This document shows positions 33,984 through 42,886 of a stretch of 64,000 nt of DNA, piece by piece. Origin of the DNA: Bryobacteraceae bacterium (GTDB taxonomy: Bacteria; Acidobacteriota; Terriglobia; Bryobacterales; Bryobacteraceae); the NCBI GenBank assembly GCA_947458745.1, contig CANGYQ010000001.1:620001-684000 (forward strand), given 5' to 3'. Below the pieces are notes generated by a model. That model was not told where the DNA came from and searched no databases. It was given only the letters and a program-made list of their open reading frames with translations. Every line of letters starts with the position of its first letter. Within the stretch, counting starts at the first letter, position 1. A program made the position numbers and the translations under genes.

Positions 33984-34910
33984 CTAGGCCGCCTTCGGCA
34001 ACGTGGCCAATTCGTGCAGTGCATCCGCCATGGCCCGGATCTTCTCGGTCCAATCCAACTCTGCCAGCCAATAGCGGGGAATGCCCTCCTCGCCAAAGTG
34101 TGCTCCCGCGATCTGACCACAGATAGCGGCGGTGGTGTCGGTGTCGTGGCCCAGGTTGGCTGCCTTGCGGACGCAATCGGCAAAGTCAGTGCCCCGGTCG
34201 AAGGCCCACAGTGCGGCCTCCAAGGATTCAATGATGTACCCCGTTCCCTGGATCTGTGGCGGGTCCTTGCGCCAGTACGACCCGGCCGCCACTTCCGCCA
34301 CCTTCTCGCACAGCGGGGCAAACGGCCACCGCTGGGGCACCAGCAGGCTCTCCTTGGACTCGCCATGCAGAGCGCGGGTCAGCAGCCAGGCATAGAAGCG
34401 GCACGCGTCCAGGCACTCAACGGTGCCGTGCGTCGTGCGCGCGCTCAAGGCGGCCTTCGCGACCGCTTCGGCGGGTGACTCCGCATAGAACATGGCCACG
34501 GGGGCCAGGCGCATCAGGCAGCCGTTTCCCGCCGTGCCGGGCGAATCCGGTCCGGCGTACGGCTCGCCCGTGCGGGCAAACTGGTCCAGCGAGGCCTGCG
34601 TGGTGGAGCCGATGTCGAAACACTGGCCTTGGCTGGACAAGTAGCCTTCCTGATACCAGCGGGTGTAACGTTCCATCTGGTCGCGCGGGTCAAAGCCACG
34701 GCACTCGATGAGGCTGTCGGCCAGGCACAGCGCCATCGAGGTGTCGTCGGTCCACTGCCCCGGCCGGACGCCGAATGCGCCGCCGCCCCGGAAATCGGTG
34801 ACCGGATGGAAGTGGTCCGGCCGCATAAACTCAATGGGTGCTCCCAGAGCGTCTCCGCAGGCCAACCCTAGAAGGCTGCCGCGGAATCGTGATCGTCGGT
34901 CAATATTCAT
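33984..34910 (-). CDS. ADP-ribosylglycohydrolase family protein
   Basis: Protein of 308 aa. Family motifs are GLACGDALGAPIEF near residue 15-28, WTDDTSMALCLADSL (~53-67) with metal-binding Thr-Asp-Asp, and NLGHDTDTTAAICGQIAGA (~248-266) with the second Asp pair. These bind two magnesium ions and remove ADP-ribose from proteins or small molecules, as in DraG and ARH enzymes. All metal ligands seem present. It is cytoplasmic and alone in its transcription unit, facing the acyl-transfer operon. Confidence 0.92.
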   Translation of the reverse strand: MNIDRRSRFRGSLLGLACGDALGAPIEFMRPDHFHPVTDFRGGGAFGVRPGQWTDDTSMALCLADSLIECRGFDPRDQMERYTRWYQEGYLSSQGQCFDIGSTTQASLDQFARTGEPYAGPDSPGTAGNGCLMRLAPVAMFYAESPAEAVAKAALSARTTHGTVECLDACRFYAWLLTRALHGESKESLLVPQRWPFAPLCEKVAEVAAGSYWRKDPPQIQGTGYIIESLEAALWAFDRGTDFADCVRKAANLGHDTDTTAAICGQIAGAHFGEEGIPRYWLAELDWTEKIRAMADALHELATLPKAA

Positions 34911-34976
34911 GGCGTGGCTCGCGGTAAACGAGCCTTCTCTTTCCTTACCCCGCCCGGTAGAGCGCGGTACTTCCTA

Positions 34977-36230
34977 TCATATGAACTTGTACGTGCCCGG
35001 CACCGGCAAGGGTGGCATTTCCACCTTGGCGTCGTAGCTCTGTTGCTTGGGCATCAGGTCTAACTTCGAATTCATGATCATGTCCCAGGTCACCTCGACG
35101 CCCGAATAGGCGCTCTCCCGGGCCATGATGCAGGTCATCGTGCTTTCGGCCACCGTCATGGCGTGGTTGATGTAGGGGCCATCGCCCCGGATCGACTTCA
35201 CCATCGCGGTGTGCTCCGTGACGTAGGGGTTCTCGCCCTTGGTGCCCATGTCGCGGGCATTAGAGTTCTTCTTGGTGCCCACTACCAACTCGCTGATGTT
35301 CGAATAGAGCCCCCGCGGAAACTGGCGGCAGTAGCTCGACAGGCGAACGCCGTTCGGGTACTCAAAGTCGGACGAAACATGGTCGTAGATGTTGCCGTAG
35401 AGCTCTTCCTTGGGCCGCCAGACGGCACCGCCGGTGGCATTCACTTTCACCGGATGCGTGCCCATCACCCAGTTGGCGACGTCGATGTTGTGCAGGTGCT
35501 GTTCCACGATCTGGTCGCCGCAGATCCAGACGAAGCTGTACCAGTTGCGGTGCTGCCAGGTCATGTCGCCCCACTTGGGGTCCCGGCCTTTTTGCTGGAT
35601 CACCGGTGTCCCCACCCAATAGGCGTACAGCGCGCGAATATCACCAATCTCCCCCTGGCGAATTCTGTCCACCGTCTCGACGTATTCGCGCTGGTGACGC
35701 CGTTGCGCGCCGGACATCACGGTGAGCTTCTTTTCTTCTGACTTCTTCGCCGCCGCCATAAAGCGCCGCACACCCACCGGATCGGTGCCGAAGGGCTTTT
35801 CGCAAAAGACGTGCTTGCCGGCCTCCACCGCCGCCTCAAAGTGCATCGGCCGCCAGCCAGGCGGGGTGCACAGCATCACAATGTCGACGCCGGAGTTGAT
35901 CACCTTCTGGTAGGCATCAAAGCCCGTGAAGCGCTTGTCCGGGTCTACCTTCAAGCGGTCCTGGATGCGGGGGTGCCGCTGGGCATCCTTCAGCCACGCC
36001 AGATTCTGCTCCAGCTTGTCCTCAAACAGGTCGCCCATACTGACCAGTTCCACGTTCTCGCTACCGGTCATCAGATCGACCACGGCCTGCCGCCCGCGTC
36101 CACCGGCACCCACCAGACCCGCAGTCAGTTTCTCTTTGCCCGCACCTCGCACCAGCTCCGGTTTGAGGATCGTGAACGCTGTCGCCGCACCCGTTAACAA
36201 TTGTCGTCTTGAGGGACCGTAATCGCTCAT
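34977..36230 (-). CDS. Tat-exported Gfo/Idh/MocA-family oxidoreductase
   Basis: The start is the ATG at 36230, giving ~417 aa; the longer in-frame extension crosses the promoter region. A twin-arginine signal SRRQLLTGAATAF is at the N-terminus. The Rossmann domain has GLVGAGGRGRQAV and the family CEKPF lysine motif. The C-terminal domain includes HLHNIDVANWVMG and a Trp-rich surface (MTWQHRNWYSFVWICGDQ). These enzymes act on sugars or inositols with bound NAD(P). The sequence resembles the exported dehydrogenases and glycosidases typical of Acidobacteriota and Planctomycetes. Substrate unknown. Confidence 0.92.
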   Translation of the reverse strand: MSDYGPSRRQLLTGAATAFTILKPELVRGAGKEKLTAGLVGAGGRGRQAVVDLMTGSENVELVSMGDLFEDKLEQNLAWLKDAQRHPRIQDRLKVDPDKRFTGFDAYQKVINSGVDIVMLCTPPGWRPMHFEAAVEAGKHVFCEKPFGTDPVGVRRFMAAAKKSEEKKLTVMSGAQRRHQREYVETVDRIRQGEIGDIRALYAYWVGTPVIQQKGRDPKWGDMTWQHRNWYSFVWICGDQIVEQHLHNIDVANWVMGTHPVKVNATGGAVWRPKEELYGNIYDHVSSDFEYPNGVRLSSYCRQFPRGLYSNISELVVGTKKNSNARDMGTKGENPYVTEHTAMVKSIRGDGPYINHAMTVAESTMTCIMARESAYSGVEVTWDMIMNSKLDLMPKQQSYDAKVEMPPLPVPGTYKFI

Positions 36231-36239
36231 CGTGCCAGC

Positions 36240-36245
36240 ATCATA
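36240..36245 (-). promoter_or_regulatory. Leaderless-type -10 box of the Gfo/Idh/MocA gene
   Basis: On the minus strand TATGAT ends 9 bases before the ATG at 36230, which supports that start over the upstream in-frame ones. Confidence 0.42.
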
Positions 36246-36327
36246 CATTAAAGAGGTGGTGATCACGAATTGTGGCCGCACGCGGGAATGGCCCGGCTCA
36301 CAATCTTGATCACCCAGTAAGGCACCA

Positions 36328-37713
36328 ATGAACCCCAATGACTTCCGGCGCCACGGCCACGAGATGGTGGAGTGGATCGCCAACTATCTGGAAACCGTTC
36401 GCGACCGCCGCGTTCTGCCCGATGTGAAGCCCGGCGAAGTTTTCGACCGCCTGCCCGCGCACGCCCCCGACACGGCCGAACCGTTCGCACAGATCATGCA
36501 GGACTTCGAGGCGCAGATCCTCACCGGGTCGACCCTGTGGAACCATCCGCGCTTCTTCAGCTACTTCGCCATCTCCTCCACGCCGCCCTCGATTTTGGCT
36601 GAGTTCCTCGCTGCCGCCATCAACCAGAACGGCATCCTGTGGAAGTCCGGCCCGGCGCTGACCGAGCTGGAGCAGGTGACGCTGGGCTGGTTGCGCGAAT
36701 GGCTCGGCCTGCCGCCCGAGTACTTCGGCATCATGTACGACACGGCCTCCGTTTCGACGCTGCACGCCTTGATCGCGGCGCGGCAGTTTGTCGTGCCCGA
36801 TACCCGCCGCCACGGCGCCCGGCATGACCTGGTGGTCTACACCAGTGACCAGGCGCACTCCTCCATCGAGAAAGGCGCGCTCGCCCTGGGCTTCGGTGAA
36901 GAGAACGTCCGCAAGATTGCGACCGACGAGAACTTCGCCATCCGCCTCGATCTGCTGGAAGCGGCAATTCAAAAAGATCTCACCGAAGGCCGCGTGCCCT
37001 GCTGTGTCGTGGCCTGCGTCGGCGCCACGCCTACCGCCTCCGTGGACCCGATCGCCCAGGTGATCACGCTCGCGCGGCACTACGGCATGTGGATCCACGT
37101 CGACGCCGCCTACGCCGGACCCGCCGCGATGCTGCCCGAATGCGCACCCCACTTCGCCGGGTGGGACCATGCCGATTCGATCGTCCTGAATCCCCAAAAG
37201 TGGATGCTGACCAATGTCGACATCAGCGTACTGTACCTGCGCCACAAGGAAGCACTCAGCGACGCCATCGGCCTGACGCCCGAATATCTGCGCACCACAG
37301 CGGACCCGCGGATGCTGAACTACATGGACTACTCCGTCGCCCTGGGCCGCCGGTTCCGGGCGCTGAAGCTGTGGTTCGTGATGCGCAGCTATGGCCGCGA
37401 TGGCATCTCAGAAATGCTGCGCCGCCACAACGCCGATGCGCGATGGTTGCGGCAGCAGATTGAGGCGGACCCCCGGTTTGAGATCTCCGCGCCCACGCAC
37501 TTCTCGCTGGTCTGCTTCCGGCTGAAAGCGACCAACCAAGTGAATCAGCAGTTGCTCGATGCGCTCAACCAGTCGGGCTTTGCCTTCATCGCGCACACGT
37601 TGCAGAATGGCCAGTACGTGCTCCGCTTCGCCATCGGCAACTACATGACCACCCGCGACGACATCGCCCAAACGTGGACGCGCATCCAGGAACTGGCCAC
37701 CGGCCTGGTATGA
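36328..37713 (+). CDS. PLP-dependent aromatic-L-amino-acid decarboxylase-like protein
   Basis: Protein of 461 aa in group II decarboxylases. The PLP lysine is K291 in VLNPQKWML; the Asp that binds the pyridine nitrogen is in WIHVDAAYAG; SDQAHSSIEKGA is the usual HSS motif. NHPRFFSYFAISSTPPSILAE marks the N-terminal swapped region. It likely decarboxylates Tyr, Phe, Trp or Dopa-type amino acids, but substrate is not certain from sequence. The start ATG has AAGG upstream. Its TGA overlaps the pyrD start. Confidence 0.93.
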   Translation: MNPNDFRRHGHEMVEWIANYLETVRDRRVLPDVKPGEVFDRLPAHAPDTAEPFAQIMQDFEAQILTGSTLWNHPRFFSYFAISSTPPSILAEFLAAAINQNGILWKSGPALTELEQVTLGWLREWLGLPPEYFGIMYDTASVSTLHALIAARQFVVPDTRRHGARHDLVVYTSDQAHSSIEKGALALGFGEENVRKIATDENFAIRLDLLEAAIQKDLTEGRVPCCVVACVGATPTASVDPIAQVITLARHYGMWIHVDAAYAGPAAMLPECAPHFAGWDHADSIVLNPQKWMLTNVDISVLYLRHKEALSDAIGLTPEYLRTTADPRMLNYMDYSVALGRRFRALKLWFVMRSYGRDGISEMLRRHNADARWLRQQIEADPRFEISAPTHFSLVCFRLKATNQVNQQLLDALNQSGFAFIAHTLQNGQYVLRFAIGNYMTTRDDIAQTWTRIQELATGLV

Positions 37714-38633
37714 CCTCCCCGCGCCTCGAAATCAGCCTGTGCGGCATTGCGATGAAGAATCCGGTGATGGCCGCCTCCGGCACCTATGGCTACGGTGTCG
37801 AGTTTGAATCGGTGGCCGATTTGAACGCGCTGGGCGCCCTCGTCACCAAAGGCCTTTCACGAGAGCCCATGAAAGGCAACCCCGCGCCGCGCCTCTGGGA
37901 GACCGAGGCCGGCATGATGAACTCGGTGGGCCTGCAGAACGTAGGGGTCCGGGCCTTTGTGGTAGAGAAGCTGCCGCACTTGAAGCAGTGGCAGACGCCC
38001 GTAATCGCCAACGTCTTCGGTTATGCGCTTGAAGACTACCTGGAAGTAGTGCGCGTCCTGAACGACGCCCCCGGCTTGGCCGCCTACGAGATCAACGCCA
38101 GTTGCCCCAACACCAAGCATGGCGGCATGGTCTTTTCTGCCGACCCGGTGGAACTCGCGGGCCTGGTGAGCGCGGTCAAGGCGATTGCCAAGCGGCCCAT
38201 CCTGATCAAGCTCTCGCCCAACGTCACGTCCATCCCCGTGATCGCCCGGGCCGCGGAAGACGCCGGGGCGGATGCGCTATCGCTGGTGAACACCTTTGTA
38301 GCCTTGGCCATCGACCTCGACACCCGGCAGCCGCGACTGGGGGCGGGCACCGGGGGCCTCTCCGGCCCCGCCATCAAGCCAATCGCCCTGCGAATGGTCT
38401 GGGAGGCCTTCCGGTCCGTCAAGATCCCGGTAGTGGGCTTAGGCGGCATCGCCAGCGGCACCGACGCGGCCGAGTTTCTGGTAGCCGGCGCCACTGCCGT
38501 CGAAGTGGGCACCGCCAGCTTTTGGGACCCCGGCGCCCCCCAGCGGATCGCCCAGGAGTTAGACCGCTGGTTAGCCGCCCAAAAGACCACCGTCAGCGCC
38601 ACCACAGGTACACTGAAGTTTCCTTCGCGCTAA
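37710..38633 (+). CDS. pyrD: Dihydroorotate dehydrogenase, class 1B catalytic subunit
   Basis: The ATG at 37710 overlaps the decarboxylase stop (ATGA), giving 307 aa. FMN-binding TIM barrel with Cys132 as the catalytic base in EINASCPNTKHGG, typical of class 1 enzymes (class 2 uses Ser). VTKGLSREPMKGNP, LIKLSPNVT, and GLGGIASGTDAAEFLVAGA are family motifs. It oxidises dihydroorotate to orotate in pyrimidine synthesis. Class 1B normally needs PyrK to pass electrons to NAD; no pyrK is seen in the window. Confidence 0.95.
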   Translation: MTSPRLEISLCGIAMKNPVMAASGTYGYGVEFESVADLNALGALVTKGLSREPMKGNPAPRLWETEAGMMNSVGLQNVGVRAFVVEKLPHLKQWQTPVIANVFGYALEDYLEVVRVLNDAPGLAAYEINASCPNTKHGGMVFSADPVELAGLVSAVKAIAKRPILIKLSPNVTSIPVIARAAEDAGADALSLVNTFVALAIDLDTRQPRLGAGTGGLSGPAIKPIALRMVWEAFRSVKIPVVGLGGIASGTDAAEFLVAGATAVEVGTASFWDPGAPQRIAQELDRWLAAQKTTVSATTGTLKFPSR

Positions 38634-38637
38634 CCCC

Positions 38638-39024
38638 ATGCCCAAAACCATCATCGCCACCCCCAACGCCCCGCAGGCCATCGGCCCCTATTCGCAGGCC
38701 GTCGTCCACAACGGACTGGTCTTTGTCAGCGGCCAGATCCCGATCGACCCCAAAAGCAACACCATCCAGGCTGGCATGACCGTGGAGCAGCAGACGCGCC
38801 GCGTGCTGGATAACCTGAAGGCCGTGCTGGAAGCCGCCGGCTCCTCGCTCGACAAAGTCCTCAAAACGACCATCTACCTAAAGGACATGGGCACGTTCAA
38901 CGACGTCAACATGATCTACGGCCAATACTTCACCGCCCACTGGCCTGCCCGCGCCACCGTGGAAGTGTCTCGTCTGCCGAAGGATGTTTTGGTCGAGATC
39001 GACGCCATCGCCAGCGTTGAGTAA
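38638..39024 (+). CDS. ridA: RidA-family enamine/imine deaminase
   Basis: Protein of 128 aa with the RidA signature: PQAIGPYSQAVVHNGLVFVSGQI, LKTTIYLKDMGTFNDVN and the catalytic Arg in ARATVEVSRLPKD. It clears reactive 2-aminoacrylate produced by PLP enzymes, which fits its place behind a PLP decarboxylase. It begins 4 bases after the pyrD stop. A -10-like TACACT lies 23 bases before the ATG. Confidence 0.95.
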   Translation: MPKTIIATPNAPQAIGPYSQAVVHNGLVFVSGQIPIDPKSNTIQAGMTVEQQTRRVLDNLKAVLEAAGSSLDKVLKTTIYLKDMGTFNDVNMIYGQYFTAHWPARATVEVSRLPKDVLVEIDAIASVE

Positions 39025-39120
39025 CCCCGTGGCCGAACCCACCGCCGCCCCCGGCACTAACTCCAACCCTTAAACACTCCACTAAACGCGCGACGGAGCC
39101 TACCCTCCCCGGCGCTCCCC

Positions 39121-40011
39121 TTATGCCCGCGCCACGCCTGCCTCTTCCTCGCGGACTACGTATGGTGGCGCAAAATTCTGGCCCTGCTGCTTGCCCGCCA
39201 TCCAGCGGAGCATGTAGACCATCCGCGGGTCCGTCTTGCCGCCCGTGGCGTGATTCGGCAGCACTTCCAGCAACCCATGCAGCAGGAGGTCCTGGTAGAG
39301 ATCCATGTCGAACTCCACCAGCACCAGCTCCGGCCGCGTCGGGTGCCGGTCATTCTCGTGCAACGAGAACTGGATGTTTGCGAATGGAAACTGCAACTGC
39401 TTAAACGTCCGCGTCGCCCCCGCATGCAGGCCCGCCGGGCTCGGCTTAAAGGGACCATTCTCCAGCAGCGGCACGATCGCCCGGTCCACCCAGCCCATAA
39501 ACCGGTCCGGCATCAACTTGCCCCACACCAGCTCCTCAAAAAATGAGAATGCACTGCGTCCTCCCAGATCGATTAACTGCGCCGCCGTCACCACATTCAG
39601 CAGTGTAGCTAGCCGTTCCTCTTTCAGCTCCAGCAACTGGCCGTACTTGTCCTCTTCCCGGAAGAACGCCCGCAGCTCCTCGGGCAGCGCCCGCCAGGTG
39701 GCCTGGGCAAAGTTCAGCTCGCCTTCGTTCGGCAACAGCATCAGGTCCGCCGCCGCCCAAGCCTTAGGCCGCAACTTCACCGGACCCAGCGCCGTCTGCC
39801 CGACACGATCCAGAAACGCCACGACATTCACGTGATCGCTGCCGTCATCATGAAATGGCAGATTGACCGGAAATGACGGCCCTCCGCGCTCTCCCCGGAA
39901 CAACCGCCCGCGCTTTAGGTCCGAGATCGTCACCAGGAACTCCGTGCCCTCTGGAAATGGCTCTCGCTCACCGTTAAAGACGTTGATCATCAAATGCGCG
40001 GTGTCGGACAT
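39121..40011 (-). CDS. Hypothetical cytoplasmic protein, ~296 aa
   Basis: The start is best placed at the ATG at 40011 (MSDTAHLMINVFNGE), since the codons before it cross the shared promoter. It has no signal peptide. The N-terminal ~95 residues look beta-rich (FLVTISDLKRGRLFRGERGG, FPVNLPFHDDGSDHVNVVAF). The rest is helical, with ALPEELRAFFREEDKYGQLL and LVEFDMDLYQDLLLHGLLEV. I do not recognise a family. Divergent from the hydroxypyruvate isomerase-like gene, sharing a 19-base gap. Confidence 0.75.
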   Translation of the reverse strand: MSDTAHLMINVFNGEREPFPEGTEFLVTISDLKRGRLFRGERGGPSFPVNLPFHDDGSDHVNVVAFLDRVGQTALGPVKLRPKAWAAADLMLLPNEGELNFAQATWRALPEELRAFFREEDKYGQLLELKEERLATLLNVVTAAQLIDLGGRSAFSFFEELVWGKLMPDRFMGWVDRAIVPLLENGPFKPSPAGLHAGATRTFKQLQFPFANIQFSLHENDRHPTRPELVLVEFDMDLYQDLLLHGLLEVLPNHATGGKTDPRMVYMLRWMAGKQQGQNFAPPYVVREEEAGVARA

Positions 40012-40016
40012 GGGCA

Positions 40017-40022
40017 CATAAT
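40017..40022 (+). promoter_or_regulatory. Leaderless-type -10 box of the hydroxypyruvate isomerase-like gene
   Basis: CATAAT (5 of 6 to TATAAT) ends 8 bases before the ATG at 40031. It lies in a 19-base divergent gap. Confidence 0.42.
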
Positions 40023-40030
40023 AAACCCAT

Positions 40031-40885
40031 ATGCTTCGTCGCACCTTTGTTGCTTCCGCCGCTGCCGCCAGCGCCGCCCCTCAAGCCCCGGCCCGGCCCA
40101 AGGCCTCCGTCATGCTGTGGACCCTGAAGGGCACCTTTGAGCAGAAGCTCGAGATCGCCGCCAAGGCGGGCTGCGAAAGTGTGGAGCTAGTGGGCGAGCA
40201 TCTGGAATGGTCCGACGCGGACGTCAAGAACAAGATGGCCACGGCCAAGAGCTTGAAGCTGGGCATGGACACCATTTCCGCCATGCCCAATTGGGGCAAG
40301 GAACCCGTCTCCATGCTGGACCCGGCCCAGCGCCCCTCGATGCTGAAAGAAGTGGCGCGGCAGATCGAATGGGCCAAGAAACTCGAGATCCCGCAGTTGC
40401 TGCTGATGTCCGGCAATGCCATCGCCGGCCGCAGCTTCGACGAACAGTTCGCCTCTATGCTGGAAGGCTGCAAGCGTGCCGGTGAAATGGCCGCTAAGGC
40501 AGGCGTCACCATGATCATTGAGCCGCTGAACAACAAGGTGGACCACAAAGGCTTCTTCATGTCCAACTGCGTGGACGGTCTCCGCATGGTGAAGGAGACC
40601 AATAACCCCCACGTGAAGCTGCTGTTCGACATCTATCACGAGCAGATCCAGCTGGGGAACGTCACGCGCACGGTCGTCGAAGCCGCCCCGCACGTCCGCG
40701 TCTTCCACATCGCCGACAACCCCGGCCGCCACGAACCCGGCACCGGCGAGATGAACTACGCGAACATTTACGCCGCCATCAAAAAGACTGGCTACGCGCA
40801 CTACATGACCATGGAGTACCTGCCCATCGGCGACCAGGGCGCCTCGCTCGAAAAGGCCGTCAAAGATATGCGGGCCGTTCTCTAG
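40031..40885 (+). CDS. Hydroxypyruvate isomerase-like TIM-barrel protein, exported
   Basis: Protein of 284 aa with an Arg-led, Ala-rich N-terminus (MLRRTFVASAAAASAA) that looks like a Tat/Sec signal. The AP-endonuclease-2-type barrel has metal ligands in IIEPLNN, LLFDIYHEQIQLGN, FHIADNPGRHEPGTGE and MEYLP, the arrangement of Hyi. Family members interconvert hydroxypyruvate and tartronate semialdehyde or act on related sugars. Export is unusual for Hyi but common among Acidobacteriota sugar-phosphate isomerase-like proteins. Confidence 0.87.
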   Translation: MLRRTFVASAAAASAAPQAPARPKASVMLWTLKGTFEQKLEIAAKAGCESVELVGEHLEWSDADVKNKMATAKSLKLGMDTISAMPNWGKEPVSMLDPAQRPSMLKEVARQIEWAKKLEIPQLLLMSGNAIAGRSFDEQFASMLEGCKRAGEMAAKAGVTMIIEPLNNKVDHKGFFMSNCVDGLRMVKETNNPHVKLLFDIYHEQIQLGNVTRTVVEAAPHVRVFHIADNPGRHEPGTGEMNYANIYAAIKKTGYAHYMTMEYLPIGDQGASLEKAVKDMRAVL

Positions 40886-40955
40886 GAGGCATCACCTGTA
40901 GGGCACATCGGCTGGGTAGAAAGCACCTGCAATAGCCGCTGCCCGCCCTCGCCTT

Positions 40956-40980
40956 GCCCCATGCGTGAAGCGTGGGGCTT
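40956..40980. repeat. REP-like hairpin repeat, copy 1
   Basis: GCCCCATGCGTGAAGCGTGGGGCTT can fold into a short hairpin. A near copy lies at 42762-42785. Both are intergenic and flank the HpnE/DCC gene pair. The rest of the 240-base gap 40886-41125 shows nothing else recognisable. Confidence 0.5.
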
Positions 40981-41125
40981 ACTTGCCTACCAACGGGAAG
41001 CAGCTAGTCCCTTCGCCAACTAAACTGGAACTAAGCGCGCGACTTCTCATCAAACACGTAGATCGACTCCTACACCGGCTCATGTCGCACCTCCCAGCTT
41101 CATCCCCACACCCGAAAGCAGCCCC

Positions 41126-42373
41126 ATGCCCTCGGTAATCATTGCCGGCGGCGGCTTGGCTGGCCTCGCCTGCGCGGCAGCGTTGGGCGATGCAGGCTAC
41201 CAAGTGGATCTCTATGAAGCCCGCCCCTTCCTGGGTGGGCGCGCCACTTCCTACGATGTCGGCGGCGAACACATCGACAACTGCCAGCACATTTTGCTCA
41301 AGTGCTGCGTCAACCTGCTCGACTTCTACGCCCGCCTGCAAGTGGCCGACCGCATCGGCTGGCACAAACGCTTCTACTTCATCGAACCCGGCGGCCGCAC
41401 CTCGACCCTCGAGGCCGGCCACTTCCCCAAGCCGCTGCACTTCACCGAATCATTCTTGAAAGCCACCTGGCTCTCGCTCGGCGAAAAACTCGCGCTCGGC
41501 CGGGCGCTGCTGGCCCTGCAAATGGAGCGCACTTCCCGCACGGACCTGGCGCAGATCACCATGCTGGACTGGCTCCAGGAAAAGAAGCAGCCCCTCCGCC
41601 TGATCGAACGCTTCTGGCGGCAAGTCCTGGTCAGCGCCATCAACGAAGAGCTAGACCGCATGGCCGCTATCCATGGCTTCCAGGTCTTCTGGCTGGGCTT
41701 TCTCGCCGCCCGCGACTCCTACGAAATGGGCATCCCCAACGTGCCGCTCGGTAGCCTTTACTCAAGCGAGGCCTGGAGCCGTTACCCCACCGTGCGCATT
41801 CACCTGCGCGCGCGCGTCGACGAGTTCAGCGGCGCGGGCGTCCGCGTCAACGGCGAACTCAAAACCGCTGACGCCTACGTGTCCGCCCTCCCCGTTGAGC
41901 CCGCGCGTGGCTTCGACTATTCGCCCATCACTGGCATCCACCTCTGGTTTGACCGGCCCGTCACGGACCTGCCGCATGGCACGCTGCTCGACCGCACCAT
42001 GCAATGGTTCTTCACCAAAGGCTCCGGTGACTATCTGCAGGTGGTGGTCAGCGCCTCGCGATCCTTGCTCGAAATGCCGCGTCAGGAAGTGATCGACCTG
42101 GCCGTGCGCGATCTGGCCGAGTTTCTGCCGCTGGTTCGCGAAGCCAAGCTCATCAAAGCGCACGTCGTGAAAGAAGCCCGCGCCACCTTCTCCGCCAGCC
42201 CCGCCGCTGAGCTGCTGCGCCCGGACGTGCGCACCGCCGAACCCAACGTTTTCCTGGCCGGTGACTGGACCCGCTCCGGCTGGCCGGCCACCATGGAAGG
42301 CGCCGTCCGCAGCGGTTACATCGCCGCCGAAGCCGTCAGCGGCAAGAAGTTTCTGCTCCCCGACATTGCGTAA
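41126..42373 (+). CDS. hpnE: Hydroxysqualene dehydroxylase HpnE (squalene-associated FAD oxidoreductase)
   Basis: Protein of 415 aa. FAD-binding GGGLAGLACAAALGDAG at the N-terminus, then GGRATSYDVGGEHIDNCQHIL, FWRQVLVSAINEE (the HpnE form of the carotenoid-desaturase-like motif) and a C-terminal NVFLAGDWTRSGWPATMEGA. It makes squalene from hydroxysqualene in the HpnCDE route to hopanoids. Partners hpnC and hpnD are not in the window. The next gene, a DCC protein, starts 9 bases later. Confidence 0.92.
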   Translation: MPSVIIAGGGLAGLACAAALGDAGYQVDLYEARPFLGGRATSYDVGGEHIDNCQHILLKCCVNLLDFYARLQVADRIGWHKRFYFIEPGGRTSTLEAGHFPKPLHFTESFLKATWLSLGEKLALGRALLALQMERTSRTDLAQITMLDWLQEKKQPLRLIERFWRQVLVSAINEELDRMAAIHGFQVFWLGFLAARDSYEMGIPNVPLGSLYSSEAWSRYPTVRIHLRARVDEFSGAGVRVNGELKTADAYVSALPVEPARGFDYSPITGIHLWFDRPVTDLPHGTLLDRTMQWFFTKGSGDYLQVVVSASRSLLEMPRQEVIDLAVRDLAEFLPLVREAKLIKAHVVKEARATFSASPAAELLRPDVRTAEPNVFLAGDWTRSGWPATMEGAVRSGYIAAEAVSGKKFLLPDIA

Positions 42374-42382
42374 CCGCATCGC

Positions 42383-42709
42383 ATGACCACCATGACTGTT
42401 CTCTACGATGGCCGCTGCACCTTCTGCCAGCGCTCCCGGCGGATGGGTGAGGCGCTTGATTGGTTGAAGCTCACCCACTGGGTACCCAACACGGAAGCCC
42501 AAGGCAGCATCGTCGTGGAGAAAGGCGGCCAGCGGTTGATCTACTGGCAGGCCGTCAAGGCCATCGCGCTCAAACTGCCCTTGATCTGGCTGCTGATTCT
42601 GCCCGCCCTGGCCATGCTCCCCATCTTCGACCCCATCGGCGACCGCGTCTACCGCTGGATCGCTGCCAACCGCTACCGCCTGGGTGGCGACCACTGCGAC
42701 ATCAGCTAG
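42383..42709 (+). CDS. DCC-family protein (DUF393) with CxxC redox motif
   Basis: Protein of 108 aa beginning TVLYDGRCTFCQRS, the thioredoxin-like DCC motif with C12 and C15. A hydrophobic stretch at ~70-90 (LPLIWLLILPALAMLPIF) is membrane-associated. DCC proteins are predicted thiol-disulfide oxidoreductases. It is probably co-transcribed with hpnE. Confidence 0.9.
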   Translation: MTTMTVLYDGRCTFCQRSRRMGEALDWLKLTHWVPNTEAQGSIVVEKGGQRLIYWQAVKAIALKLPLIWLLILPALAMLPIFDPIGDRVYRWIAANRYRLGGDHCDIS

Positions 42710-42761
42710 CAAGATCACGCGTATCCCGATTCGGGGCCACGAGGCGGAGGTTCTTCCCGTA

Positions 42762-42785
42762 GCCCCATGCGTCAGCTTGGGGCTT
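42762..42785. repeat. REP-like hairpin repeat, copy 2
   Basis: GCCCCATGCGTCAGCTTGGGGCTT; the outer AGCCCCA/TGGGGCT arms (from 42761) form a 7-bp stem. It shares the core GCCCCATGCGT and the end TGGGGCTT with the copy at 40956. Confidence 0.5.
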
Positions 42786-42874
42786 TTCCACCCTCGGAGT
42801 AGCCCTCCACATGCCACTACCGCAGCATTTGGGCGGCCTTTGCCCCTCAGCGGGAAAATTCGCCCGCAAACTGG

Positions 42875-42880
42875 GATAAT
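42875..42880 (+). promoter_or_regulatory. Leaderless-type -10 box of the 42887 gene
   Basis: GATAAT (5 of 6 to TATAAT) ends 6 bases before the ATG at 42887. Confidence 0.42.
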
Positions 42881-42886
42881 CAGATC

